Source of the DNA: Flavobacterium sedimenticola
Lineage (GTDB): Bacteria; Bacteroidota; Bacteroidia; Flavobacteriales; Flavobacteriaceae
Direction: 5' to 3'
DNA: 64,000 nucleotides
NCBI RefSeq assembly: GCF_030053345.1
Contig: NZ_JASGBP010000001.1
Location: 434,001 to 498,000, forward strand
The notes under the pieces are model-generated. The model saw only the letters and a program-made list of their open reading frames with translations. It made no database searches and had not been told where the DNA came from. The position numbers and the translations under genes were made by a program. Positions within the stretch are counted from its first letter, which is position 1. Each line of letters starts with the position of its first letter. This document shows, in pieces, positions 53,158 to 61,002 of this stretch.

Positions 53158-53187
53158 AACGGTAAAGTGGGAACTTTACCGTTTTTT
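53158..53187 (+). terminator. Terminator after ssb
   Basis: AACGGTAAAGT (53158-53168) pairs with ACTTTACCGTT (53173-53183), loop GGGA, followed by T residues. Confidence 0.88.
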
Positions 53188-53334
53188 ATTTTCAATACTT
53201 TAAAAAATTAACGTAAAAACAATAAAGTTGTCAACACGAAAACGTTTTCGATGGTGATTTGAAAATGGTGCTGTAACAAACATTCGATTATTTGACTACA
53301 TTTATTTTATAAAATAGGTCAAAATCAACTTGTT

Positions 53335-53763
53335 ATGTCAAAATTAAAATTACTCCTAATTTGGATGGTGCTCTCTGGCGGAGTCCATTTTGGTTTGGCG
53401 CAAGTTGGCATTAACACTACAACGCCTTTAAGTACTTTAGACATTAATGGTAATGTATCGCTAAAAACAGTGACGCTCACCGGAAGTGGTTCGGCAACAC
53501 TGATTAATGACGGGGTATACATTTCCATTGCTCCGCAAGCTACCGACCAAGAGTTTAGGTTACCGAATGCCGTGACATATCCGGGAAGAATTTATATTAT
53601 CAGAAACATTCAAAATACAGTTACGGCCAAGCTGACCTCGGCCGGCGGATTGCTCTTTCCGAAAGGCTCTACTACCGGCAGTACCGAAATTTACATGTGG
53701 GAAAATAACAGACGTAGTGTTATTGTGGTGAGTGACGGCTCCAATTGGACCTACTTCGACTAA
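53335..53763 (+). CDS. Small exported protein, unknown function
   Basis: A 142-residue protein with a signal peptide (MSKLKLLLIWMVLSGGVHFGLA) followed by QVGINTTTPLSTLDINGNVS. This VGINTxxPxxxLDxNG opening is common at the start of exported or tail-fibre-like proteins of Bacteroidota. The rest looks all-beta (IYIIRNIQNTVTAKL, SVIVVSDGSNWTYFD). It lacks a T9SS sorting domain. Single gene with a terminator. Function not known. Confidence 0.85.
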   Translation: MSKLKLLLIWMVLSGGVHFGLAQVGINTTTPLSTLDINGNVSLKTVTLTGSGSATLINDGVYISIAPQATDQEFRLPNAVTYPGRIYIIRNIQNTVTAKLTSAGGLLFPKGSTTGSTEIYMWENNRRSVIVVSDGSNWTYFD

Positions 53764-53765
53764 AT

Positions 53766-53794
53766 AAAAAGCCTTCTACGATTGAAGGCTTTTT
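53766..53794. terminator. Terminator after the small exported protein
   Basis: AAAAAGCCTTC (53766-53776) pairs with GAAGGCTTTTT (53784-53794), 7-base loop. The convergent small Cys-rich gene ends inside this hairpin. Confidence 0.88.
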
Positions 53795-53985
53795 ATCTTT
53801 TTGAGTTTTTTCAACAAGTCGAACATGGGGCATCTTTTGCATCTTTTCTCCTCCGACTTTTTGTATTTTTCACAGCATTCCGATTTGCAATTTTCGGCAA
53901 TTTTGTGCGTTTTGTGCAGGAGTTTTTTGTGCTTTTTCTCCAAGTCGGCTACTTTATTTTTTTCTTTCTTTCCCAATCTTACCAC
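53776..53985 (-). CDS. Small basic Cys-rich protein, probable gene
   Basis: A 69-residue very basic protein with a Cys pattern in ENCKSECCEKYKKSEEKRCKRC and a C-terminal helix (PMFDLLKKLKKIK). The spacing of the Cys residues suggests metal binding or disulfides. The other strand in this stretch gives only a Phe-rich frame, which favours the minus-strand reading. Its stop lies within the terminator hairpin. I do not recognise a function; it lies 32 bases downstream of ferritin on the same strand. Confidence 0.6.
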   Translation of the reverse strand: MVRLGKKEKNKVADLEKKHKKLLHKTHKIAENCKSECCEKYKKSEEKRCKRCPMFDLLKKLKKIKSLQS

Positions 53986-54017
53986 ATTTAATAATAGAAG
54001 ATACGAAACACGGTTCC

Positions 54018-54539
54018 TTACGGATTTGTGTTTAATGACACCGAGCTGGTTACGGTTAATTGTTGAATATCGCGGTCAAACAAATACAAACCACCGCGGT
54101 CTTCACCAATCAAATTGATTTTGTCTAAGATGGTTTTGGCTTGTGCTTCTTCTTCTATTTGCTCAGCCACATACCATTGTAAAAAGTTGTGCGTAGCATA
54201 ATCTTTTTCGGCCAAAGTAATATGTACCAATTCGTTAATGGAGTTGGATACAAACAATTCGTGTTGATACAATTCCTCAAACATTTCTTTAAAAGTACCA
54301 AACTTGGTTTTAGGTGCTTTGAGTTCGGTAATTTCGGCATGCGAACCTCTTTCGTTCACATATTTCACCAATTTCAGCATGTGCATACGCTCTTCATCAG
54401 ATTGGTTGTACATAAACTGGGCAACACCTTCTAAACCGTTTACTTCGGCCCAACAAGCCATAGACAAGTAAATTTGTGAGGACTCTGATTCGATGCGAAT
54501 TTGGTGGTTGAGTGCTTTCTCAATATTAGCTTTTAACAT
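54018..54539 (-). CDS. Ferritin
   Basis: A 173-residue non-heme bacterial ferritin (FtnA type) that oxidises and stores iron. Ferroxidase residues lie in ESSQIYLSMACWAEVNGLEG, SDEERMHMLKLVKYVNERG and FLQWYVAEQIEEEAQAKTIL. It has a possible -7 box (TAACTTTA, 54562-54555) and a 28-base gap from the acetyltransferase gene, so it may be independent or at the end of the metG unit. It fits the iron genes in the window. Confidence 0.96.
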   Translation of the reverse strand: MLKANIEKALNHQIRIESESSQIYLSMACWAEVNGLEGVAQFMYNQSDEERMHMLKLVKYVNERGSHAEITELKAPKTKFGTFKEMFEELYQHELFVSNSINELVHITLAEKDYATHNFLQWYVAEQIEEEAQAKTILDKINLIGEDRGGLYLFDRDIQQLTVTSSVSLNTNP

Positions 54540-54567
54540 ATTTTTCTTTTTTCGTAAAGTTAGAAAA

Positions 54568-55191
54568 TTATTCGTTCATCAATTCTTCAAATAACGTTAA
54601 AAATTGACCCACATGATAGCCGTCGACTAAAGCATGATGTACGTGAACCGATAGGGCCATCGTTTTACGATGGTTTTCTTCAATCATTTTGCCAAAGGAA
54701 ATTTTCGGACAACTATCGGGAAAACTAAAACTACGGGCATGAGAATACGAGGTAAAATCAATCCACGGCACGGCAGAGAAATGAATCAAATTAATGTCGA
54801 ATTCTCGAGTTAAAAGTCCGCTTGTATTTTGAATGCGTTCAATTTCTTTTCGGGTAATTTCAGCAAATTCGGTGAAGTCTTTGCGGTATTCCATCAACGA
54901 AAAACCAAACGTTTTATCTTCGCGTAAAATGGTAGCCGAGGCATCAATACGATCAAAAACATACACTTCGTCATCGATAATTCGATAACGGAAATTCTCA
55001 ATCGAATTAACAGCAACCAGGGTTTTGTGCAAATAATTGGTAAAAAAGGAAACACCGGTTGCTTTGGCATTGGCATACGCTTTAGTACAGTCGACACGGG
55101 TGGTAATACCAAAAAAAGGTTCTTCCATTTGCTTAAAAAAATGAAAGTGTTCTTTTCGGTTCCAGGTATCGAGATGGAGTTTTTGTTTCAC
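54568..55191 (-). CDS. Chloramphenicol acetyltransferase-like protein (CatA fold), GTG start
   Basis: A 207-residue trimeric-type acetyltransferase. The active-site motif HHALVDGYHVGQF (near 185-197) and the N-terminal RKEHFHFFKQMEEPFFGITTRVDCT match the CatA family. Only GTG 55191, 1 base after the HAD stop, can start it near the conserved N-terminus. Chromosomal homologues are common in Bacteroidota and need not confer resistance; the native substrate is unknown. Coupling with the HAD gene argues for a long-resident gene. Confidence 0.88.
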   Translation of the reverse strand: MKQKLHLDTWNRKEHFHFFKQMEEPFFGITTRVDCTKAYANAKATGVSFFTNYLHKTLVAVNSIENFRYRIIDDEVYVFDRIDASATILREDKTFGFSLMEYRKDFTEFAEITRKEIERIQNTSGLLTREFDINLIHFSAVPWIDFTSYSHARSFSFPDSCPKISFGKMIEENHRKTMALSVHVHHALVDGYHVGQFLTLFEELMNE

Positions 55192-55192
55192 G

Positions 55193-55882
55193 TTAGGCTA
55201 ATAAAATAGGTAACACTTCGGTGATTTTTTCTAATGCTTTAAAGTTGGGATGTTCTACTTTGTGACTTATTTTTTCGTGTTCCCAGGTCGTGTGAAACGG
55301 AATGTGAACGGCATGACCGCCTATGTTTAACACCGGTAACACGTCTGATTTTAAAGAGTTGCCAATCATAAAAAACTCATCAGCATTAATGTCCAAACGC
55401 TTTAGCAAGTCTTCGTAATCTTTCTCTTTTTTATCCGACATCACTTCGATATGGTGAAAATAATGGCCTAAACCTGAGTTGTGCAATTTTCTTCGCTGGT
55501 CTAACAAATCGCCTTTGGTAGCGACCACTAATTTGTATTGTCCGTGCAAAGCGGCCAACGTTTCTTCCACTCCGTCTAACAGTTCAATGGGTTTTTGGAG
55601 TAATTCTTTCCCGTATTGCGTAATCTTTTCAATCACTTCCACCGAAATGGTGTGATTGGAAATTCGCATGGCGGCTTCAATCATGGATAAGATGTAGCCT
55701 TTAATACCATAGCCGTACAACTCCAAGTTGGCGATTTCGGTTTTAAACAATTCCTGCGACAATCCTTGGTGCGATAAGTAATCACTCATCAAGGCACAGA
55801 ATTTTTGTTCGGTTTCCTGAAAGTAGGGTTCGTTGACAAACAAGGTGTCATCGGCATCAAAGGCAATTACTTTTAGATTCAT
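55193..55882 (-). CDS. HAD-superfamily hydrolase
   Basis: A 229-residue phosphatase-like protein. Motif I is AFDADDTLFVNEP, motif II/III are in LVVATKGDL and the Lys region SDKKEKDYEDLLK, and motif IV is MIGNSLKSDVLPVLNIGG. It has an alpha-helical cap between residues 20 and 90. Substrate not known. It starts 3 bases after the preceding gene, within the metG unit. Confidence 0.9.
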   Translation of the reverse strand: MNLKVIAFDADDTLFVNEPYFQETEQKFCALMSDYLSHQGLSQELFKTEIANLELYGYGIKGYILSMIEAAMRISNHTISVEVIEKITQYGKELLQKPIELLDGVEETLAALHGQYKLVVATKGDLLDQRRKLHNSGLGHYFHHIEVMSDKKEKDYEDLLKRLDINADEFFMIGNSLKSDVLPVLNIGGHAVHIPFHTTWEHEKISHKVEHPNFKALEKITEVLPILLA

Positions 55883-55885
55883 AGT

Positions 55886-57319
55886 TTAATCTTCAAATTG
55901 ATAGAAAGAATACTCTTGAGTTGTTTTATTGTAACCGCTTAAATACAGTTTGTTGTTAAACTTGAAAATCGACCGATTGATTAGTTTATCGTTTTCTTCG
56001 GCAAACCATCGCAGCTTGTCAAAAGCCAATTTTTTTCCTTCACCGTCAATATGATTGAAATTTTGGTCAAAAAGACAGTTGATGTAAACCACTTTTTTGT
56101 CGTTATAAGAAGTCAAGTTTTGCATCGAATAGTTATGTGAAATAGCCGCTCCGATTAAAGCACCGGATAACCCGCCAATCATTCCTCCATACATTATGGC
56201 ATTTTGCTGCGGATAAGAAACACCACCTATGACTACATTGTACTTCCCATCATTGAAATACGAAGAAACAGAAGGATTAAGAGTGTAAATTTTTCTGATC
56301 AGCTGATTGGTGTTGTCCAATATTCGGGTGCTTTTGATACCTCCATTCTCCTGAATAATTTCTGAATTTTTGAATTCGATTTCTTTACCCGTATAAGCTG
56401 ATAGTTTTTTTAATTCGGTTCCGTCCATTCCTTTTACAGTGATGTAAAGCAAACTGGGATCCGACTTAATTTGAATGAGTTTATTGTTCACAAAAAAGGA
56501 ATTCGAATCAATTTCATCGTATTCTCCTTTTGGAATGTGAGGTTGGGGAAATGCTTTTTGAACAGCCGTAAAATCATTTAAATTTACAGTCAGTGTTTGT
56601 GTAAAATCCTCATTGGTATCAAAGGTGAAAATGATACGGTTTTCATAAATGAATGCTTTCTTTTTATAGGTGCTGAAGACCAAAGAAGCCGGCGTTTCGT
56701 CTAAAATATTTTTAATGCCGTTGTAATATACGGTTCCGCTGAACTCATTATACATTTCCCAAAAAGTCACTCGTTTGGTTTTACTGTCAACAAATCGATA
56801 GTCGGTACAATCAATCGTTTTTTTATTCATTTTTCCTTCCGAAAAACTATATAAGTTCAAGAGACTAGTTCCTTTTAAAGCCGTAATAATGTAAAAGGTA
56901 TTTTGAATGGTTATTTTATTGATAATTTTTTCTTTACCGTAATCCATAGCAATAGGGGTGTTTTTGACTTGTTTAGTCTCAAAATCGTAACACTGTGCCA
57001 TGATTTGCTGGTCGCTGGACGTAGTCCAATACAAATAGTATCGTAGTCCGTTAAAACTACAGCCAATAAGGTCATCCACGTCTTTGTTGGAATAGGTTGC
57101 CGTGACGGCATCCTTAGCCTGCAAACTTTCATCAAAAAGTTGTGCTGTAGTTGAGGTTTTATCGCTAAAGAACAACACTACTTTTTTCTCGGGCTCATTA
57201 ACCACCGTAAACACATCTTTTTTTTCTTTTACGGTAGGGGTAAATGAAGTTGCTTTTTCTTGGGCAACAGCATGGACAAAACTTATCAGGACGCTGAGAA
57301 GCAGCACTGTTTTTTTCAT
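55886..57319 (-). CDS. Exported protein of unknown function in the metG unit
   Basis: A 477-residue protein with a signal peptide (MKKTVLLLSVLISFVHAVAQ) and otherwise no motif I recognise. The body looks all-beta with repeated Phe/Tyr strands, and a Gly-rich hydrophobic segment (GGMIGGLSGALIGAAI) lies near residue 390. It may be periplasmic or outer-membrane associated. It begins 23 bases after metG and is followed closely by the HAD gene. Confidence 0.75.
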   Translation of the reverse strand: MKKTVLLLSVLISFVHAVAQEKATSFTPTVKEKKDVFTVVNEPEKKVVLFFSDKTSTTAQLFDESLQAKDAVTATYSNKDVDDLIGCSFNGLRYYLYWTTSSDQQIMAQCYDFETKQVKNTPIAMDYGKEKIINKITIQNTFYIITALKGTSLLNLYSFSEGKMNKKTIDCTDYRFVDSKTKRVTFWEMYNEFSGTVYYNGIKNILDETPASLVFSTYKKKAFIYENRIIFTFDTNEDFTQTLTVNLNDFTAVQKAFPQPHIPKGEYDEIDSNSFFVNNKLIQIKSDPSLLYITVKGMDGTELKKLSAYTGKEIEFKNSEIIQENGGIKSTRILDNTNQLIRKIYTLNPSVSSYFNDGKYNVVIGGVSYPQQNAIMYGGMIGGLSGALIGAAISHNYSMQNLTSYNDKKVVYINCLFDQNFNHIDGEGKKLAFDKLRWFAEENDKLINRSIFKFNNKLYLSGYNKTTQEYSFYQFED

Positions 57320-57342
57320 ATCAAAACATTTATAAATTTAAA

Positions 57343-59403
57343 CTAACTGATGAGCGCTCCATTTTCCACACCATCTGCATCCGGATTGACAAACACCAAT
57401 TTCCCTTCGGCATTGTTGGTCATCAAAATCATCCCTTGACTTTCTACGCCGCGTAAGGCTCTCGGGGCTAAGTTTACCAAAACGGTTACGCGTTTCCCGA
57501 TTACTTCTTCGGGGGAGAAATGCTCGGCGATACCCGAAACTATGGTGCGTACATCCATTCCTGTATCGACCTTTAATACCAACAATTTGTTGGCTTTCGG
57601 CATTTTTTCGGCTTCTAAAATGGTTCCGACGCGCAAATCCAATTTCGAGAAATCTTCAAAAGTAGTGGTCGGTTTTTGAGGCTCCGGTTTTCGGTTCTCC
57701 ATAGCATTGGCGTTTTTAGTGGCTTCGAGTTTGTCTATTTGTTGCTGAATTTCGGCATCTTCAATTTGGGCAAATAAGATTTCTGCTTCTCCGATTTGGT
57801 GACCGGCCGGAATCAAATCGGAAGTTTCCGAAACGCTGTTCCAATTGAGGTTGCAACGTAAAATCCGTGCTAATTTCGACGAGGTAAAAGGCAAAAACGG
57901 TTCGGATAATACTTGTAAGGCCGCTGCAATCTGCAGGGCTACATACATTTGTGTTTGCACGCGCTCCGGATTTGTCTTAATCATTTTCCACGGTTCTTCA
58001 TCCGCTAAATATTTATTGCCTAAACGAGCCACATTCATCAATTCGCCCTGCGCTTCACGGAAACGGTAGCGCTCCACAGAACTGGAAATCACCGAAGGAT
58101 AGGCTTTTAATTCAGCCAAAGTGTGTTCGTCTATTTCCGTCAAGTCATTCGGTGTTGGTACAATACCGTTGTAATATTTGTTTGTCAAAACCACGACACG
58201 GTTGATAAAGTTCCCGAATATGGCCGCCAATTCATTATTGTTTCTGGCCTGAAAATCTTTCCAGGTAAAGTCGTTGTCTTTGGTTTCGGGTGCATTCGCG
58301 GTCAACGCATAGCGCAACACATCTTGTTTGTCCGGGAAGTCGATGAGGTACTCGTGCAACCAAACCGCCCAGTTTTTGGATGTAGAGAGCTTATTGCCTT
58401 CCAAATTCAAGAACTCATTCGCCGGAACATTATCAGGTAAAATATAACTGCCTTCGGCTTTTAACATCGCCGGGAAAATAATACAGTGGAACACGATGTT
58501 GTCTTTTCCGATAAAGTGAACCAGTTTCGTGTCGGGGGATTTCCAATAATCCTCCCAGTTTTTGCCCACACGAGCCGCCCATTCTTTGGTAGAAGAAATA
58601 TAGCCGATAGGCGCATCAAACCAAACGTATAATTTTTTGCCTTCGGCGCCGGCTACCGGAACGTCGATACCCCAGTCTAAATCACGGGTTACGGCGCGTG
58701 GTTTCAATCCGTCGCCGTCTTCCAACCACGATTTGACTTGCCCCAAAACATTGGTTTTCCAATCGTTTTTATGACCTACCAAGATCCATTCTTTCATAAA
58801 ATTCTGGTAACGGTCTAAAGGCAAAAACCAGTGTTTGGTCGATTTTAAAATGGGCGTTTCTCCGGTGATAGTCGATTTTGGGTTGATTAAGTCGGTCGCA
58901 TTTAACGAGGAACCGCATTTTTCACATTGGTCGCCATAGGCTTCTTCGTTACCGCATTTTGGGCAGGTTCCGGTCACGAAACGGTCGGCCAAAAACTGCT
59001 CGGCTTTGGCATCGTATAATTGTTCGGTAACTTCCTCAATGAAGTCGCCGTTGTCGTATAATTTTTTAAAGAATTCCGAAGCGGTATCGTGATGAATTTT
59101 AGCCGAAGTGCGCGAATAATTGTCAAACGAAATCCCGAAATCTTCGAATGATTTTCGAATGATACCGTCGTATTTATCGATGACCTCCTGTGGCGTGATG
59201 CCTTCTTTTTTAGCTTTCATCGAGATGGCCACACCGTGCTCATCACTCCCGCAAATGAACGCCACATCTTTTCCTTGCAGTCTCAGATAGCGGGCATAAA
59301 TGTCTGACGGAACGTAAACACCGGCCAAGTGACCGATGTGTATAGGACCATTGGTATACGGCAAGGCTGCCGTAATGGTATATCGTTTTGGATTTTCTAG
59401 CAT
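57343..59403 (-). CDS. metG: Methionyl-tRNA synthetase
   Basis: A 686-residue enzyme charging tRNA-Met. The HIGH motif is in [12 protein letters not shown]; the KMSKS motif is present as KLSTSKN. A zinc knuckle lies in [21 protein letters not shown]. The C-terminal EMAP/Trbp111 tRNA-binding domain (from about 580, [21 protein letters not shown]) is present. I start at ATG 59403; the frame opens at 59424, but the -7 box TATTTTTG (59429-59422) lies there. Confidence 0.96.
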   Translation of the reverse strand: MLENPKRYTITAALPYTNGPIHIGHLAGVYVPSDIYARYLRLQGKDVAFICGSDEHGVAISMKAKKEGITPQEVIDKYDGIIRKSFEDFGISFDNYSRTSAKIHHDTASEFFKKLYDNGDFIEEVTEQLYDAKAEQFLADRFVTGTCPKCGNEEAYGDQCEKCGSSLNATDLINPKSTITGETPILKSTKHWFLPLDRYQNFMKEWILVGHKNDWKTNVLGQVKSWLEDGDGLKPRAVTRDLDWGIDVPVAGAEGKKLYVWFDAPIGYISSTKEWAARVGKNWEDYWKSPDTKLVHFIGKDNIVFHCIIFPAMLKAEGSYILPDNVPANEFLNLEGNKLSTSKNWAVWLHEYLIDFPDKQDVLRYALTANAPETKDNDFTWKDFQARNNNELAAIFGNFINRVVVLTNKYYNGIVPTPNDLTEIDEHTLAELKAYPSVISSSVERYRFREAQGELMNVARLGNKYLADEEPWKMIKTNPERVQTQMYVALQIAAALQVLSEPFLPFTSSKLARILRCNLNWNSVSETSDLIPAGHQIGEAEILFAQIEDAEIQQQIDKLEATKNANAMENRKPEPQKPTTTFEDFSKLDLRVGTILEAEKMPKANKLLVLKVDTGMDVRTIVSGIAEHFSPEEVIGKRVTVLVNLAPRALRGVESQGMILMTNNAEGKLVFVNPDADGVENGALIS

Positions 59404-59421
59404 AAACTTTAAAATAGACTG

Positions 59422-59429
59422 CAAAAATA
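59422..59429 (-). promoter_or_regulatory. Candidate -7 element of metG
   Basis: TATTTTTG on the minus strand, 18 bases before the chosen ATG; supports that start. Confidence 0.5.
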
Positions 59430-59471
59430 ACTTTTTAGCTACGAAATCCCGAATTAATTTTGGGATTTGTT

Positions 59472-59479
59472 TACTTTTG
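59472..59479 (+). promoter_or_regulatory. Candidate -7 element of the LD-carboxypeptidase gene
   Basis: TACTTTTG, 32 bases before the ATG at 59512. An earlier in-frame TTG (59467) lies upstream of it and so is unlikely to be the start. Confidence 0.5.
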
Positions 59480-59511
59480 GGATAGCCAATTTACAATCAT
59501 TTTTCAGATTC

Positions 59512-60468
59512 ATGCGAATCCTTTTTATCTTAGTTTCATTCCTAACATTTTCTTCTTATTCCCAAAAAAAGATGATTACACCTCCTTATCTCCAAAAAGG
59601 CGACACCGTTGCCATCGTTTCCACGGCACGAAAAAACATAGAGGACAATTTGAAACCCACTATCGATTTGCTCGAGGGATGGGGATTGAATGTTAAAATC
59701 GGAAATACAATAGGACTGGATTATTATCAGTTGGCCGGTACCGATGACCAACGAGCGGCAGATTTTCAGGAGCAAATGGACAACCCGAATATCAAGGCTA
59801 TTTGGTGTGTACGTGGCGGTTATGGTACGGTAAAAATCATTGATAAATTGGATTTTACCCAATTCAAACAAAACCCCAAATGGATTATCGGGTTTAGCGA
59901 TGTAACCGTTTTGCACAGCCATTTGAACCGAATGGGTATCGAATCGATTCACGGCACGATGCCGGTGGCTATTCCGAGAGCTACGGATGATGCTAAGAAT
60001 TCGTTGTGCGCCGCGTTATTCGGGGATAAACTGCAGTATACTTTAGATTGCGATGCCTTAAATCACAACGGCACAGCCAAAGGCGAACTAGTCGGCGGTA
60101 ATTTGTCTATTTTGTACAGTTTGTTGGGCTCCGAATCGGCTATTGATTGTACCGATAAAATTCTTTTTTTGGAAGATTTAGACGAATACCTGTACCATGT
60201 TGATCGCATGATGATGAATCTCAAACGGAACGGCTGTTTGGGTAGTTTGAAAGGAATCATTGTGGGCGGCATGACCGAGATGAAAGACAATGAAATTCCG
60301 TGGGGAAGAAATGCCTTAGAAATTATTGAAGATACGGTAAAAGGATTGAATATCCCTATTATTTATAACTTTCCGGCGGGTCATATCCGAGACAATCGCG
60401 CTTTAATTTTCGGGCGACAAGTTACGATGGAAGTAACCCCTGAAAAAAGCAAAGTGATTTTTGAATAG
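59512..60468 (+). CDS. LD-carboxypeptidase (S66 family, muramoyl-tetrapeptide carboxypeptidase)
   Basis: A 318-residue peptidoglycan-recycling enzyme that removes the terminal D-Ala from tetrapeptides. The nucleophile Ser is in IGFSDVTVLHSH, with the Glu in ILFLEDLDEYLYHVDRMM and the His in FPAGHIRDNRAL. VRGGYGTVKIIDKLD precedes it. The N-terminus (MRILFILVSFLTFSSYS) looks like a signal peptide, pointing to the periplasm, unlike the cytosolic LdcA of E. coli. Start chosen at ATG 59512. Confidence 0.92.
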   Translation: MRILFILVSFLTFSSYSQKKMITPPYLQKGDTVAIVSTARKNIEDNLKPTIDLLEGWGLNVKIGNTIGLDYYQLAGTDDQRAADFQEQMDNPNIKAIWCVRGGYGTVKIIDKLDFTQFKQNPKWIIGFSDVTVLHSHLNRMGIESIHGTMPVAIPRATDDAKNSLCAALFGDKLQYTLDCDALNHNGTAKGELVGGNLSILYSLLGSESAIDCTDKILFLEDLDEYLYHVDRMMMNLKRNGCLGSLKGIIVGGMTEMKDNEIPWGRNALEIIEDTVKGLNIPIIYNFPAGHIRDNRALIFGRQVTMEVTPEKSKVIFE

Positions 60469-60481
60469 ACCTCTCAGACTA

Positions 60482-60530
60482 TTCAGAAAGTTAGTTTTTA
60501 AATAAAATCTAAGAAGCCTGACTTTCTGAA
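60482..60530. repeat. Inverted repeat between LD-carboxypeptidase and yraN
   Basis: TTCAGAAAGTTAG (60482-60494) and CTGACTTTCTGAA (60518-60530) are inverted copies with one mismatch, 23 bases apart. No T run follows, so it is not a clear terminator. Confidence 0.55.
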
Positions 60531-60547
60531 ATCTAACACGCTAAAAA

Positions 60548-60907
60548 ATGGCAAAACACAACGAATTAGGCAAATTCGGCGAAGAACTAGCGGTAGATTT
60601 TCTGCAGCAAAACGGCTATACCATTTTGGAAACCAACTGGACTTTCCAAAAAGCGGAAATCGACATCATGGCACAAAAAGAAAATGTATTAGTGGTTGTT
60701 GAGGTAAAAACGCGATCTTCTACCGAATTTGGTTTGCCTCAAGATTTTGTCACCCCCAAAAAAATCCAATTGTTGGTTAAAGCCGTACATGAATATGTTA
60801 TTTCTAACAATTTAGATTTGGATATTCGCTTTGACATCATAGCTGTTTACAAAGAAGAAAATCACTATAAAACAGAGCATATTCAAGACGCATTTTACTA
60901 TTTTTAG
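60548..60907 (+). CDS. YraN-family protein (UPF0102, nuclease-like fold)
   Basis: A 119-residue protein with the family pattern: LGKFGEELAVDFLQQNGYTI, then the restriction-endonuclease-like core EIDIMAQKENVLVVVEVKTRSS (D..EVK) and FDIIAVY. The fold suggests DNA binding or cutting; the biological role is not established. It lies 79 bases after the LD-carboxypeptidase gene. Confidence 0.92.
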   Translation: MAKHNELGKFGEELAVDFLQQNGYTILETNWTFQKAEIDIMAQKENVLVVVEVKTRSSTEFGLPQDFVTPKKIQLLVKAVHEYVISNNLDLDIRFDIIAVYKEENHYKTEHIQDAFYYF

Positions 60908-61002
60908 ATGAAACAAATCTTAAAATAGTTGATATTAGGTAATTATTAATTGAATTTCAATAACTTTAGCCACAATTTTAAAAAACAACAATTCTAAACA
61001 AC

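Noticed and set aside
54568..55191. Acquired antibiotic resistance gene
   Set aside because: No mobile element lies near, and it is translationally packed with the HAD gene.
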